DNA from: Acanthosoma haemorrhoidale | Lineage: Eukaryota > Arthropoda > Insecta > Hemiptera > Acanthosomatidae | Assembly (NCBI GenBank): GCA_930367205.1 | Contig: OV884013.1 | Coordinates: forward strand, 87,173,333-87,237,332 | Direction: 5' to 3' | DNA: 64,000 nt | In this document: piece after piece, positions 45,463-58,456 of the stretch | Numbering within the stretch: position 1 is the stretch's first letter | Layout of the letters: each line of letters begins with the position of its first letter | The notes under the pieces: generated by a model | Told to the model about the DNA's origin: nothing | What the model saw: only the letters and a program-made list of their open reading frames with translations | Databases searched by the model: none | Translations under genes and position numbers: made by a program

Positions 45463-47986
45463 TATCTATCTAATTATAAAACGAAGCCCCACCCAATTTG
45501 GAGAGGTGTCAATTTGGGTTTAGGTGAAATGTCATATATATAGCTAGTGGTTTGAATAAGGTACATGCTTATTTCAATTTGTCGATAAGCCCGGGAGCGG
45601 TACACGAAGGACGACAACTTTCCCCTCGCCTCACACACGCCCAACTGAGCAAATAAATTATTTCGAGCGTGGCCCGTAATTTATTGCGGTCCGGATTAAT
45701 ACACGGGCACGCCGTAATGTCCTCCGGCCCCCTCCGCCAAAAATATGTTGTCAGTTTTTCAAATTATATAAATGTCGTGTCATCACGTCTCCTCGTCGCT
45801 AAATGGCTGGCAGTTCGTTTCGAGAAAGAAAAAAAACAAAAAACAAAAAAAATAGCTGCTCATTTTAGCTTCGCGAGAATAATATAATTTGACAAACTCG
45901 ACATCTCTGGCTTGTATATTTGGCAGTGGTCCTTTGTCGTGATTCATTTGTTTACCTCTTCATTTCTTGTCATTTCATTTTTGGCGCCGTCAATCGTGTA
46001 TATGTTAAAGATGCTGTGGATTTACGAGCAATAGAAAAAAGTGCTTGTAACTAATACTTATTTACACAGCATATCTAGAAGCCTATTTTAGCTATGTTTT
46101 ATATTTACAAACTACTATATACTAAATTATTGATTAATGTTAAAATAAATAAAGAGTTACTATTAAGGAAACAAAAAAAAAACACTTAGTTAGTTTTGAA
46201 ATAAGCATGATAAGTCGGCAGACCCGAAGCATTCTTGAGTGTATGAATAACAACTATACGTTTCAGAAAACAAACTATATCTTGTTACTGGTAAACAATA
46301 AATTTCGAGTTGTTAACAGTTATAGCATTGATTTATTGCTATTCCGGAATTCGGGACTGTCCCAATGTTAGAGTATACTCAATAAAGGCTTGACTTGTGA
46401 TCGTGTTTAACAACTGATATTTGGCAGATGACTCTCTGCCGGTGGAGGAAGAGGGAACACAGGCATCAACACCACTTCACTGTAGACCAACGATACTTAC
46501 AATCTTCCCTCAAATTAATGTCAAATTTTAACTAATTGTATGCTAAATGTGTTTCTAGAAAAGTATCCATATGAAGCATATCAAAAGTTCTCTTCTCAAC
46601 AAACATTTTATTTTCCGAAAACGCTTATAACTTTCAACAATATACCTTGCTATTTTCAAGTCAGGACAAAATCACAATGTCAGGTTGTTAAAAAAAGTTC
46701 TTGTGCATAACTTTAGTTTATAAAATAATTTTTAGAAAATCTCTGCTGTTATTGAATGGGTATGTAGATGTTACATTTTCGGACAATTCGTTCATGAATT
46801 TTGTAAGAATGCAATTGCTAACGTGACCAAATGCTATAAAAGGCTGACGATTACGTTATTTGGTTTATCTGCAATTTGTCGTCTATTTTGTAACCATAGT
46901 CTTTTGATAAATTTATTTTAGAATGGTTTTGCTGGTGTGGGGTTTGCCTATAAAGGATAAAAAAAAATCACTTGTTCCCAGTTAAAACATAACTTTATTT
47001 TTGTGTACCTAGAAACTTCGGATTATAAGCTTTAAAAGTTTTACAGTCACACTGTTGCTAATGGTTTCTTGAACTTTATAATGGTAGCGTGAGCTATTGA
47101 AAGTGTTTATTCATTAAAAATATAGTTATGTTCTGTTGGTATCGCACCTGGAAAAAACTGATTTATTTCTTCATGCTTTGTGATGAATTTATTTCCACGG
47201 GGAATTTTTCAAACCATTTAACAGATTCAGTAAATATTTAGGAATCACTGATGACCATTTAAGTGAAACCCTAATAATGAAGATTTATTAAGCTGTCTGT
47301 ACTCGCCATAAGTTAACTGGTGTCGATTACAATTTAATTAATTACTGTTCGAAGGTGAGTTTCGTTCGAAACAGGAACAAAAAAAATCATAAACTAATAG
47401 TCGGGGGGCGTAAAGGCCCTCCTCTGTCACCCCGAGGCAGTCATTATCCCACATCAACCTATCGCAGATTCATTAGGCCTTGTATTGCCATACGGTCATA
47501 AATTAAGTAGCCAGTCACATCTGACTGATTTATAACTTATACGGGCCCCCTTGCGCCTACAACAGCTCTGAAGAAATGCACCGGCGGCTAAAAATTAATA
47601 AAATCTTTCACGGTAGATCATCATCCTGTATGGCCTCGTGTATTAGATGCCCAAGATGCCGGAAATTTCTTGCGACAGGTTTAAAAATGATCTTATGGTC
47701 GCCGCACTTACACTTACATTTCGCTCTTTCTTCCGTGATAATTTTTAAATAAGTCATTTGTGTAAGATGAATGGAAATGAAATGAATTGAAAAAACACCA
47801 ACTTGCTGCCAAAAGTAAACGACACTGATTTGATTATCTTATAAACAATAATGGCCCACTGTACATACGTAGTGACTTCAATGAACCAACATTATAAAAT
47901 AGTTTTATTGTCTTGCCAAATCTTATATATAACCTCTTCTTTAAAGTAATAGCGCTTTCGACTGCTCTAAGCTGTCATTATCAGTT
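45463..47986. other. Intergenic with two GC-richer islands
   Basis: Islands at about 45570-45790 and 47395-47650 are GC-richer than their flanks and rich in CpG and in TAAT/ATTA or TTTATAAC-type sites, without open frames. They could be conserved regulatory DNA. The rest is AT-rich. A hairpin motif related to the one at 4590 lies at 47951-47987. Confidence 0.35.
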
Positions 47987-47997
47987 ATCTCTACATT
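47987..47997. repeat. Target-site duplication of LINE A6, left copy
   Basis: ATCTCTACATT, repeated at 48334-48344. Confidence 0.9.
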
Positions 47998-48333
47998 TTT
48001 ACTAGATAATTCCTTTATTGTGCTAAAATTACAATCTGCCTTGCTAGGCAATAAGTAATTTAGATGTACTATCATTCATACCATATTTACAATTTATCAT
48101 TCTCTCGCTCATTCATACAATATTTACAGACAGCCCAGAGGCCTCCCAAGTCCACATGCGAAGAGAAAGCGGAGTCTTGGGAAGTCCCCCACGCTCCACC
48201 GTAAGCCGCGTCACCGGATACTAACCAGTGGAGACTGACCAAGAGCGCGAGAGCCACAGACGCTCAGGACATGATTGGAGAAACTGGGCATTGCCCGGAC
48301 TCCCACTGTCACTCGATTATAGCAGGTCACGAG
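47998..48333 (-). mobile_element. LINE family A copy A6, 3' UTR only
   Basis: 336 bp of the family A 3' UTR (reverse complement has CAAGGCAGATTGTAATTTTA and AATAAAGG near the left end) are bracketed by a perfect 11-bp duplication. It is a strongly 5'-truncated insertion. After AATAAAG there are about 17 bases of non-A sequence before the duplication, so no poly(A) tail is present. Confidence 0.92.
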
Positions 48334-48344
48334 ATCTCTACATT
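48334..48344. repeat. Target-site duplication of LINE A6, right copy
   Basis: ATCTCTACATT, a perfect copy of 47987-47997. Confidence 0.9.
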
Positions 48345-50334
48345 AAAATAAAAATTCAAATGATAAAAACTTTTACCCGCGCATATGGAGAAAAACTAAT
48401 TATTATTATTATCACACGTAACAATGCTTTCTCATTGTCAAATCATCCATACATTCTACTACAATTAAAAATTCTTAAAATTCAAAAGACAACATGTATG
48501 TAGTAAATAATTCAAACTCAACCATCAAAATTAAAAACTTAAACACCATAAAAAATTACTAAAAAATTGTCAAAACCTACTTAAACACAGCTATATATCT
48601 ATCCTACGACTACTCGCCCAATTGGTTATGCGGAATATATACCTCATCTAAAACACTAGTATATTTTTATATATTTTACAGGGCTGCTGCCTGCACGCTC
48701 CTCACTTTACAACTGAATTTGTCCAGGAGGTGTGGAGATGGCGAGTTTCTTACCAAACGCATATTTTTTAGCCCCAGGTAGTCATTATATTATGAAGCGA
48801 GTCAATTAAATAAGATTATTCGCAGGTAACTTGAATAGTTAGTTAGCATAACAATCTCCGGATCTGCTGTTAGATACGTTCAGCGAGACGATGTAAACCG
48901 TCATAAATCCAACCCTTACTTTTCAATTATTTCTTTTTCTCACGTCTATAGAAAATAAGTAGTTTCTAGCTGGGACAATATACAATTAAGCCTTGGCTAC
49001 CCTACAATTTATCCTCCTGCTACGAGAAGGCGTTGAATAGACCTGTTAGGCCGAAATGATCCCACAAAAGGCAGCCTTCACGAAACATCCACACACGATC
49101 CTAAATCAGAGGGGCAACACACTATAATTTACATCAATCGCCGTATAAAATTATCAACTGACTTGATTTTTTTTTCTGTTTCGCAGCGGACAATTTGGTT
49201 TTACTTCGACGCATCGAGAGCCATGCGACCGTCCTAACAGTATGTAATCGCCAGCGGCAGGAAGAATGAAATCCGTAATAATAATTCAGCAGAGGCTGGC
49301 CGGCAACGAGGGGGCAAATTACCCCTTATCTCCCCCCGCAGAGACCGCAGCTCTTAACAAGTATAATAGATGAATAATTACCTGTTATTATAAAAAGTAC
49401 AGGGCAGGATGCTGGAGGTAACGACCGCCCTCCGAGCGGCCATTACATGAGACGTGTCGGCCCCCAATAATCCGGCTCTGCCATTATAGTGCTCAATAGA
49501 CGTCGCATTAGCTCCACAGGCTAATTGTACATAAACATAATATATCCTCTATCATTACCCCCTGCCTGTCTTATAATTGCAGGATCCCGCTAATTATCCT
49601 TTTTATAAGCATTAATGTCCGTGCCTCGTAGCGTTTTATTAGCAAGTGATGGGCACAGCACGTCTGCATCAGAACTGGGGAATGATTCCACACGACTGTG
49701 GGCAGAAAGACATTATGTCCAACAAACCACAAATACCGTTACTTCAAATTTAATAATTAAACAAGTTAATAATGTATAATGAACATAAACATTAACGTTT
49801 GGCCAGGAAATAATTGAATGAGTGTTTTAATTTATTACACATATTTTTTATTTGAATCGACAAAAGACAAATGAAGAAGGACGAATGACTGTCTGAATCG
49901 TAGCAACACCTATTTAATAAATAAAGTCAAAAAAGGGTATTATGCAGATTTTTTAAACGGTATTTCATATATTTATTTTTAACCACTGTACTATGCGTTA
50001 TAGATCTAAAATAATTGAACTTTTAATAAACGTCCAAAATTTCTGCACCCCATTAAGGAAGGCATCGATTTTCCATGGGAAAATATTAAAGAAGTAAATG
50101 CGCCGTCGTTACGTTTACCTTACTGCACAGATCCTTTCTAATAGTGTTGAGTAATGCCTTCCCATCCTCCCAATCATTTTCTGATGAGAAAGTTCTATTA
50201 CACGCCTTCTTACATACTTCTAAATTATGTAGTGTAGACTTGTTCTGTTTATTTTTTAGTGGAACTAGTTCAAACGACGTAAACTATTCAGATCACTCTG
50301 CAGAAAATCTCAACTCACGATAGGAAGTATTACT
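48345..50334. other. Non-coding stretch with a large GC-richer island
   Basis: About 48990-49680 is markedly more even in composition than the flanks, with homeodomain-type TAATTA sites and CpGs and no long frame. It contains a good splice acceptor and donor pair (49185-49186 and 49240-49241). The remainder is AT-rich and featureless. Confidence 0.35.
49187..49239 (+). other. Possible 53-base exon
   Basis: A long pyrimidine run and CGCAG end at 49186, and the strong donor GTATGT starts at 49240. One frame is open (DNLVLLRRIESHATVLT). With no neighbouring exon in view it may belong to a long gene or a non-coding RNA. Confidence 0.25.
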
Positions 50335-50770
50335 GTGCATAAAACCAATCTGGACTTGAACAATAAACTCAGGCACATAAAAAAGTTCTAATCCAAAGAA
50401 CTGAGAACAATAGTTGATGTGCCTTTCTGCCATCAGTCAAACCCTTCATAAGGACCTTAATATACTTTATATAATATACTATTTCAAAAAGCATCAAACC
50501 GCTTAACCATTCTTCTTCGGTATTGAATTGGAAGTGGGCTCTTGATCCCTGGAAACCGTTATTAGGATTTCTGGCACAGGTCGATTTTATCCCATCATGT
50601 CCGGAGCGTCTGCGGCTCTCACACTGTCCCTCAGCCTCGTGCCTGCAAGATCAGCGTGAAGGATCCCCTTTTCTCTGTATTCTTACTTCTAATCGATGAG
50701 TTGCCACTCCCCCAAGTGAATCATGTGATTCTAAAGCTATATACCTACAATAAATCGGATTGTAATTGAA
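50335..50770 (+). mobile_element. LINE family A copy A8, old and diverged
   Basis: It keeps in order AACCAATCTGGAC, TCTAATCCAAAG, CTGAGAACAATAGT, CATCAGTCAAACCCTTCATA and CTTAATATAC of the ORF2 end, then CCCATCATGTCC..GAGCGTCTGCGGCTCTC of the 3' UTR. It is much more diverged than other copies, with several indels, and ends near an AATAAATCGGATTGTAATT. Confidence 0.75.
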
Positions 50771-50775
50771 TTTAA

Positions 50776-53700
50776 GATTTTTATGAAGAATGCATAATTT
50801 TTTTTTAATCGCAAGAAATGACTTTTATTATTACTTCTGACTAATTAGTTAGTTATGGTCAATTGAATGTGCTACTTTTTTGGGTTAAGTTGATCTTTCT
50901 CAAATCCCGTTTGACCCAATGTATGTGTTTGCTTGTTCAAGTATCCTGCTGAAGCTAGAGCTATAGAATTTTACTTGGAAGTCCCTATTGATATTGCGTG
51001 ATCCCATTAAAACGAACATGAAAATTGTGTTTTATTTTTTGTAATCCCAGTTTTCTAGAGAGGGGTGATATACTGCGTGAAAGTTTTACTTGATTCCCTA
51101 ATAAAAGCAACTTTATGAAAACTATCGGAAGGCCGATTAATAATCAACTTGTAATTAAAATAACTTTATTGTTTGTTGAGGTTTATTGAGCTATATCTAC
51201 AAAAAGTCATCAAGCAATAAAATCGTTTTGGCTAGCTAAAAAACCCTTAATTATGTGACGCGTCAGGATTGAATTTCTGTATTACTAAAATTATAGTAAT
51301 TTAGATTCATTATTTCATCATTCAAGAGTTAACAACCGATACATGCTAATTAGGAAACGACCTCCTTTGGGACTGAAAACTCCTGAAGATTTATCGCCCG
51401 ATGCAAATGTCAAGGAATGGAGGAATGATTTGGGCCGTTGAGGAATGGTCCTCACGACAGGGCATTAGTTCTCTTTTTCATCTTATGAGAAATCGCAGCT
51501 CATATTTCTGGCTTAGCGCACTTCTCTCCGGCTATCATTATAAACATATCTGCACAATTAAAAAAAAATTTTTACATTATGAAATATAAAGCAGCTGCCT
51601 TTGATTTCAAAATTTTTTTGAAGTGATATTTTGAAGTGAGAAAACAATTAAATCTTCCCAAATTGTACAAAGGTTGATTTCGACGCTCTCGTTAATAGAT
51701 AGCACTAACAATACATTAATAAATACAATGAATATTATTATTAGGTATTTAATTTGCCTCTCAAGTTGTTAACATATTATCATCATTTGATCTTAACGTA
51801 ACATACAACTATAATAATATATATAATCTTATTTTAACAATATAAAACATGAAATACAATTTTAAAAGCAATGATCTGCCTAATAAGCATCCAATTTGAA
51901 TTTGATTTGAAATTCGTCAAACCTTTCAAGAAGAAAAAAAGGTTTTTCCTGATTTTAAAACGTTTTGAGCTAGAAAGAGATTTGTTGATAAACATTTCAG
52001 AAAAATAAAAATGCTTATGTTTTTGATACCATGGTTTTAAGAGCTTGTATCTCAGGCTGGCTGTTTAATCTCAATCGAAAACTTGAAATTACTATAGATG
52101 GAATACATTTACGCCGTTTTCTTCATAGAGTAGAGTTCGATGGCTGATGGTCTTCAAGATAATATTTTATATATCATTGGGTTCAGAAGACATTTATCAA
52201 GCTGTTAATATCTTGACAAATTGAGGATTTTGTTTCTTCTTGAGCAATGATAAATAAAAGCTGGGTAGTTTCTTTCGATATTATAATCTGAAAACTTGAT
52301 TTTTTATGGGTGGAGGGGGGGTTGACAGTATTACAGTCAACATTCAAGCATCTAACAAATTTAGCAGGAACAGCTCGATTTTATTTGCGTAAATTAAACC
52401 CTGAAAAAATCTTTAGCTAAGCACTGTATATTTGCATTATTGTCTTTAAATGGAAAGAGTGGTATTGGTCCAACTATTAATTTACAATTATTATGACTAT
52501 AACAGCTAAAGAAAAAAAACGATTTGCAAGATTGAGACTCAAATAAGGGAACTTGATGGGGGAACGATTTGGGGGAAGCCCCGAGTTTACAAATCTTTTT
52601 TTCTTTGAATGTTATTTATTATTATTTTTTTTTTTTTTAACTCAAAAACTAGATCGAGGCGGATTTTTTGCAGGCAACATTGCATCTTTCCTCTACGCAA
52701 ATGTGGCAGACATGATAATTACGAGAAAGTGAGTGACGAAACAATTGTAAGGTGACGAGGAACAGTAGTCTTGATAACGTATTGTTCAGGCCAGTTCTTG
52801 CGTCAACACTTGGCATTTGCTAACATTATGTAAGGGAAAGATTTCTTAATAGGGACACTAAGTGTTTAGTATTTCCACCTATTAGTAATAGGAATAAAAA
52901 TAATAATAGGATAAAAATATTTAAAAATTAAAAGCTAAATAATTCTTCACCGGTTCTTACAGGTGTTATTTAATTTTTAACATCAAAGCTGTAACCAATA
53001 AAAATAAATTAAAAAAAAACAAAAATACCCTTAGCCCTCCTCCAACAAACAGACTTTTGCAAAAGCTGCACCCCAGCCCCTCCTGTCAACTAGGCTGGTT
53101 TACAGATCTTATAGTCTATACGGTCTTATAGTAAGGGCATGAGGACCAATCGGAAGATGTGAGTAAAACCGATGCTTATAAATTGAGCTTAATTATTATA
53201 TTAATGTGATAAAACGAATCCGTATTCTTGATCAATAATGTTAGTTATGAGTTAAACCATCTATGTCACTTAAAATCGTCCTTTTAACAAAACGAATTTT
53301 GTAAACATCTGAAATATTGACCTATTGAAATCAACTCTGATTTCCAAAAGAATTATTTTTGGATTTTTTCATCTCCTTAAACACGGTGAAAAATTTAAAA
53401 CTATAAATCTCAAATAAATAGCTATATATATTGAAAAAGTAATTTCTGTTATTGAATATTTCCAATCACAAACGATTTTACGACTGGTGTCGTAACATGA
53501 GTACATAATTACGAAAGACGATTCACCTATACCTGTTTGATTGTAGAAGCGAGCCCATAGCCCCGATGGCCATGTAATAGCCTCCAAACTATTAATAGCT
53601 GTTTTATTTTCCTCTTCATAATATAGTATTTAAATCTCTGTCAGCTGTCCCATATGAATAACCGCGCAGGAGAAGTAAACACACTGAGACAAACACTATT

Positions 53701-54464
53701 AGTGAGAGGGAACTGAAATAAGAAGGCTAAACCTAAGAAGGCCTGTCAGGCTAAGGACTAAGTGACGGGTCGCATCTGTCCGTGTATAAACATTCTTTGG
53801 ATATGTTGGGGTGGAGCGCATTTGTGCCTGTCAGGCCGGCTGACAAGTTTGATTGGTTATTAACTATGATCTCTAGCATGTGTGCGAGCCGAGTATAGAT
53901 CAGTTGAGGGGGGAGCCCCTGTCCTAGGTATGTTTGTGCATGAGGTCATGGTCAAGTCGGCTAGGTCAAGAGGGGAGAGCATATGGACGCAGAAAATAAA
54001 TTATTCAATAGTGTAGCTACAAATTCTGGGACTGAGTTCGAATCCGGAGGAGATGATTATATTTGGATGAGGCCCAAAGTACTAGTCAGCATTCATATAA
54101 TAGTATAACACTGTTGGAACAGTTAGATTGCATAACAGTGAAACGCGATATTTAAAATGGACACCAACTTTCTAAGAAATGCAATTTTTTGAGCATCTTA
54201 TACATTTTAGGAGAGATAACAGAAACATCGTGTAGTATTCAAAGTACCAAACGGATGGCATGGTCGACATAAGAAACGACGGGATCATGTCAACTACCAA
54301 TAAAACGCAAGCAGTATTCCTAGTAAAAGGTTCTCTTGGCTAAAATCTAAGATAAATTACAGAATAGCAGAAGCAATTCTTTGAAATGATTATGGGAAAA
54401 CCAAACGCCAAGTGTTAACGTTTATAAGTAAATAAAACTGGTTACATTCTCATATAACCAGAGT
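50776..54464. other. Long AT-rich intergenic stretch
   Basis: No coding region or RNA gene could be supported. The part 53690-54060 is GC-richer and ends with a box-B-like GAGTTCGAATCC at about 54034-54045, a possible SINE. Confidence 0.45.
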
Positions 54465-55092
54465 ATTTATTTATTTTTATTTATTATTTGTTCCGGCATT
54501 TGTGCACCGCGGCCTCAGTGAGACCTATTGTGCGCCGTCCATGTCCCTGTCCTATATATGTGACAGGCCCACGGCCTTTGCAAATCTGAGGATACTGAAT
54601 GGATCGATCAGTTCACATAGTTTGGGGTCTACAATGCGATCACTACCAATGTGAAGGTATCGCCTTCTAGCTAGGTTATCACAGTCACATATTATATGAC
54701 GTGCCGTTTCTCCCTCTTTCTTGCAGAATCTGCAGATTGGTGATCCAACTATCCCCAAATTAAAGAGGTGTTTGTTTAACCGACAGTGACCTGTATAGAG
54801 TCCTGTCACACTTTTGAGTGTCCACCTGTCCATTGATAGAAGTGCTGAGCTTCTTCTCTTACAGGGTCCATCAAGAAACAGTTTCGAGTGTTCCTGTTTC
54901 TTAGTTTCTCTCCAAGAGAGTCTTGCCCTGTCCTCTAAAGCTAATTTTATACGCCTTTTAGCGTAGCTGAGGCTGATACCACATATGGGTTCAGGTGCAA
55001 GAGGTGTCTGTTCTGAGCCCACCCTTGCAAGGCCATCTGCCTTCTCATTGCCTGTGATGCCTGTGTGTCCTGGCACCCAGAGTAAGTCATAC
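54465..55092 (-). mobile_element. LINE 3' end with RNase H domain (family E), 5'-truncated
   Basis: The minus-strand coding end is followed by a short 3' UTR and an AATAAATAAAAATAAATA-type tail near 54465-54490. The 5' limit is about 55092, where the coding text begins abruptly inside the RNase H domain. It is unlike families A-D, which lack RNase H. Confidence 0.85.
54552..55090 (-). pseudogene. RNase H C-terminus and zinc-finger tail of family E ORF2
   Basis: The open minus-strand frame of 174 codons begins WVPGHTGITGNEKADGLARV, the end of a LINE RNase H domain (the last conserved Asp is in EKAD). A linker, LKSVTGLYTGHCRLNKHLFN, follows, then CRFCKKEGETARHIICDC, a CCHC finger typical of I/R1/LOA-type LINE C-termini. 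It ends near ILRFAKAVGLSHI and a TAG stop. RNase H removes the RNA strand during target-primed synthesis. No frame break was seen, so this is a fairly young but truncated copy. Confidence 0.88.
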
Positions 55093-57094
55093 AGAGAAGA
55101 GAATATTTCAGTAAATTAATAACATATGTAATTAAGAAATACAGATGCATAGATAGTCTGTTCAACAGTTTCTCACTTAAAATCGCTATCTAGTTGAATA
55201 TACCACATGAACAAATAAACTATATTATCACTTCATTTGCCTTCCACTATTTGTACAGAATAAAATGTGTTAATATTCCACAGTACTCACCGACACTTTT
55301 TAAAACAAATATAAATTTACATGAGGCCCATTTGTTTAGCCATTAGAAAACAATGGGCCCTCAAACATTACAACACTAGAAACGAGAATAAAAAACAAAG
55401 AGAACTGGATAATTGACAAGAGTTAATGGGAACATAGCTCATTGCGGACAGGGACCATAAAGAACATATGTAATAAATAATGGACAAGGAGGTCGGCAAG
55501 ATTTAGTGGTGGTACTGGGATAATTTTTCTTCGTGGCCGGCTACTAAATCACTGTTGGGCTAAGATTGGAGATAGCAAGTATTTCAGGATCGGCCACACC
55601 ACTAGGGCCGCTTCGGTTGATCGAGTCTCGCCAGATAAATTGGATGAATTTGTCTCGGCCGAGGGGAACAGGAGATCTGGCCGTTTATCTTGTCAGCAAT
55701 CCAGCCCCGGAGATGGTAGCGTATTTGGGGGTGTCTGATGAGGGCTGTTAAAATCTTTTATCGCTCTGTAAAGGTTAGGCTCTCCAATAACTACTATATT
55801 AATGACTCACCTTTTTAATGAATACTCAATTCCAAAACAAACTATGTTATAGAGCGGGAATGCGGGGACGTCATTTGAGATCGATTTACAGTAGGAACAA
55901 CAGAAATATTAGTTGTTATTTTGAGTTTTGTTACAAGCCTGATGGTTACAACCCATCTATTCTTAATGCTTTACTTGTCTCTATCTTCTTGGCTTGATTA
56001 TGTATCGAATTGTTTATATCCTATAGAAATAGAATGTTGAGAGAATATCAGAAAATCATATCATTTTTGTACACTTCCAAATATTTGGCTGTTCGTCTGA
56101 GAAGGTCAATAATAAGTAATGAATCTTTTGGAAAGTCAGCGCTTACATTATTTGAATTACTAAGTAACTATTATATTATATATATATATATTATTCTCAA
56201 GTACTTATGATTCAACAAGACAGGGCCAGACCTCTCTCAAGGGCAAACGATCATGACAGTAGTAGCAACACAGTCAAAATCATTAAACACTTGATTATGT
56301 TTTATGAAGCCGGCAGAATATTTCATGTCGTCTCAGATGGGACCGCCTTATAAAATCTCATGTCTCTGGCTGAATAGAACTCAAAAAAAGCAGGTTCAAG
56401 TTTAAGCCTAACTTTAATTAATGTAGAAAGAAATTCAGAAGATATTTCAATATAGTTCTCCTCTAACATAACCATCAAGCTAGTTTAGAAATGTTGGCTA
56501 CCAACTATGGTTTCCGCTTTCCTTTCATTCACCTGAGATTGATAATTTTGGAATTCTCTTCTATGTACAAAGTTGCCGTGCATATTCTCAAGGATGGTTC
56601 TGAAATAAACCACTGATATTTAGGTATGGGTACCAAAAAGATTAGATATAGGCCCCCCTACTACAACTAGGTGCCTTAGTTGTTTGCATATATCTATCAA
56701 TTTATTGATTTAGGCAAATTGTCACCAGACATATTAATATGTAAAATCTTTGCTCTAAAACACATAGAAAATGATAAATCATGCTCTAAGCACATTAAAA
56801 ATCACTCAACAGCTATATTTCCCAAAACCAACTATTTTTTTTCTCTGGCTACTAAGCCATGTTGGATAAATGAAAATGAACTGACCATCGAAATTGCCTA
56901 AGAAGCGACTAAAATCATTACGATCCGTAATATTGCTATTGTCGTACAGGCTTATTACAAGAATGTCTATAAGTGCGAAAATAATTATGAAAAAAGTTGT
57001 GATCATCGACTCTAAGAAGCAACAAACTGAAGGAAATCAGGGAAGAAGAGGTTTCTGAAGAGACCTAATTGTTCTGAAGAGTTGCTGGATGAGA
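55093..57094. other. Intergenic, nothing recognised
   Basis: The part 55500-55750 is GC-richer with no family motif. A TA run lies at about 56172-56193. Confidence 0.45.
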
Positions 57095-57205
57095 CATACC
57101 AGAGTAGTATCCCATCGGCCCATGCCGATCGTAGTCCTCGACCTGTTTGCAAGACCTGCTCTGTTCCAATATCTGTGAGCCATATCCTTATTCACGTCTT
57201 CCCCG
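57095..57205 (+). pseudogene. Possible LINE C-terminal zinc-finger remnant
   Basis: Plus-strand text SPRPVCKTCSVPISVSHILI fits the C..C......HIL pattern of LINE C-terminal fingers (usually ending in a Cys, here lost). It is short and isolated, and the family is unknown. Confidence 0.4.
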
Positions 57206-58392
57206 GGACCTCATGACCATTTTTTCAATTTTTTCAAAGCTTCAGATCAAGAAAAATTAATGATTTAAATATAAATCTCCTGGCTGAAGTACAACCAGCT
57301 CTGAACACGATGAGCAATAACTAGAAACTGGAAGAGCTAGAAAAGAGAAGAACAAACATACATATAGTAACACCAGAGGGATTTTTTCAAGCCATTGGTA
57401 CAGTACAAAACAACAAAATTGTGGTAAATAAACAAAAAATAAAACACAGTATTATAGCATAATGGCACTTAATCGTATATTAAAGCTACTGGGATTATAC
57501 ATGGTAATTTTTAGACAATTTTGTGGTAAATAAGTACTCGTCTAGAGCCATGAAGTTTAAGAAGTAATAATTTCAAAACTTTATCATGTATTATTTCCAT
57601 TACATCCCCACAGACCTTTCTGGCAGAATATATTTGATTATATATTTTTATCTCTAGCTTTGTTTAGGAGCAATTCTTCAAGAATAATGTAATTACATAC
57701 AAATATAAACTTTTCTAACAAATGGGCATACTCGTAGTCTAACTGACATCCGATGCTTTCTCAACATTCATCAGTAAGGCTACACTCTGCTAACGTAATC
57801 CAGCCCTGGCCCAGACCTACCTGAGGCCAGCTGCCTCAAAGACTGACATCTCGATGACTGGCGTGGGAATTAGCCGGCCACGACGACAGCAGGTGTCTCG
57901 CTGCTATTCAAACCCGCTCCTGAACTAATCAGGCTCAATAATGAGCTAATGTTGCTCCGAGTGACTGTGCTCTTCTATTCATTGTTGCTCTCTTTGTTGT
58001 TGATCCCGGTGCAATGTTTGTTAAAAGGGCAATTGATGAAGGGTAATTTTTTTTTTGTATTTGATTCTACTTTGTACCGCTCCCTTTTATCTACCCTAAT
58101 AGCTCTCGTAATATCGACTGATTACTTTTAGCTCCAAAGTAGCCATGGCGATATTTTTCAATACAGATTGTGGTTAATACTAGTATAATATATATGAGCT
58201 TGAAGAGGGTTGGCTTGAACCTATTGTATTAATTTTATATCCAGTTAACACAATACAGTAACCAATAGGCCATTATATCTATAACGATTTTATTTTTATT
58301 ATTCGCTTATACTGAAACCGTTATTTGAGCTTTCGAATCGGAATAATAAGAGTTTGCAAATGTTTTTCTTTTTTTATCTCCATCTCTTACAG

Positions 58393-58456
58393 GTCATTGA
58401 TTCTGCCGAATATCGAACGTTGATGGTTGATCTTAACTCGTTAATTGACTATTACA
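58393..58456 (+). other. Possible 64-base exon
   Basis: A long pyrimidine tract and TTACAG end at 58392. The text VIDSAEYRTLMVDLNSLIDY is followed by GTAAAA at 58457. No partner exon was identified. Confidence 0.25.
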
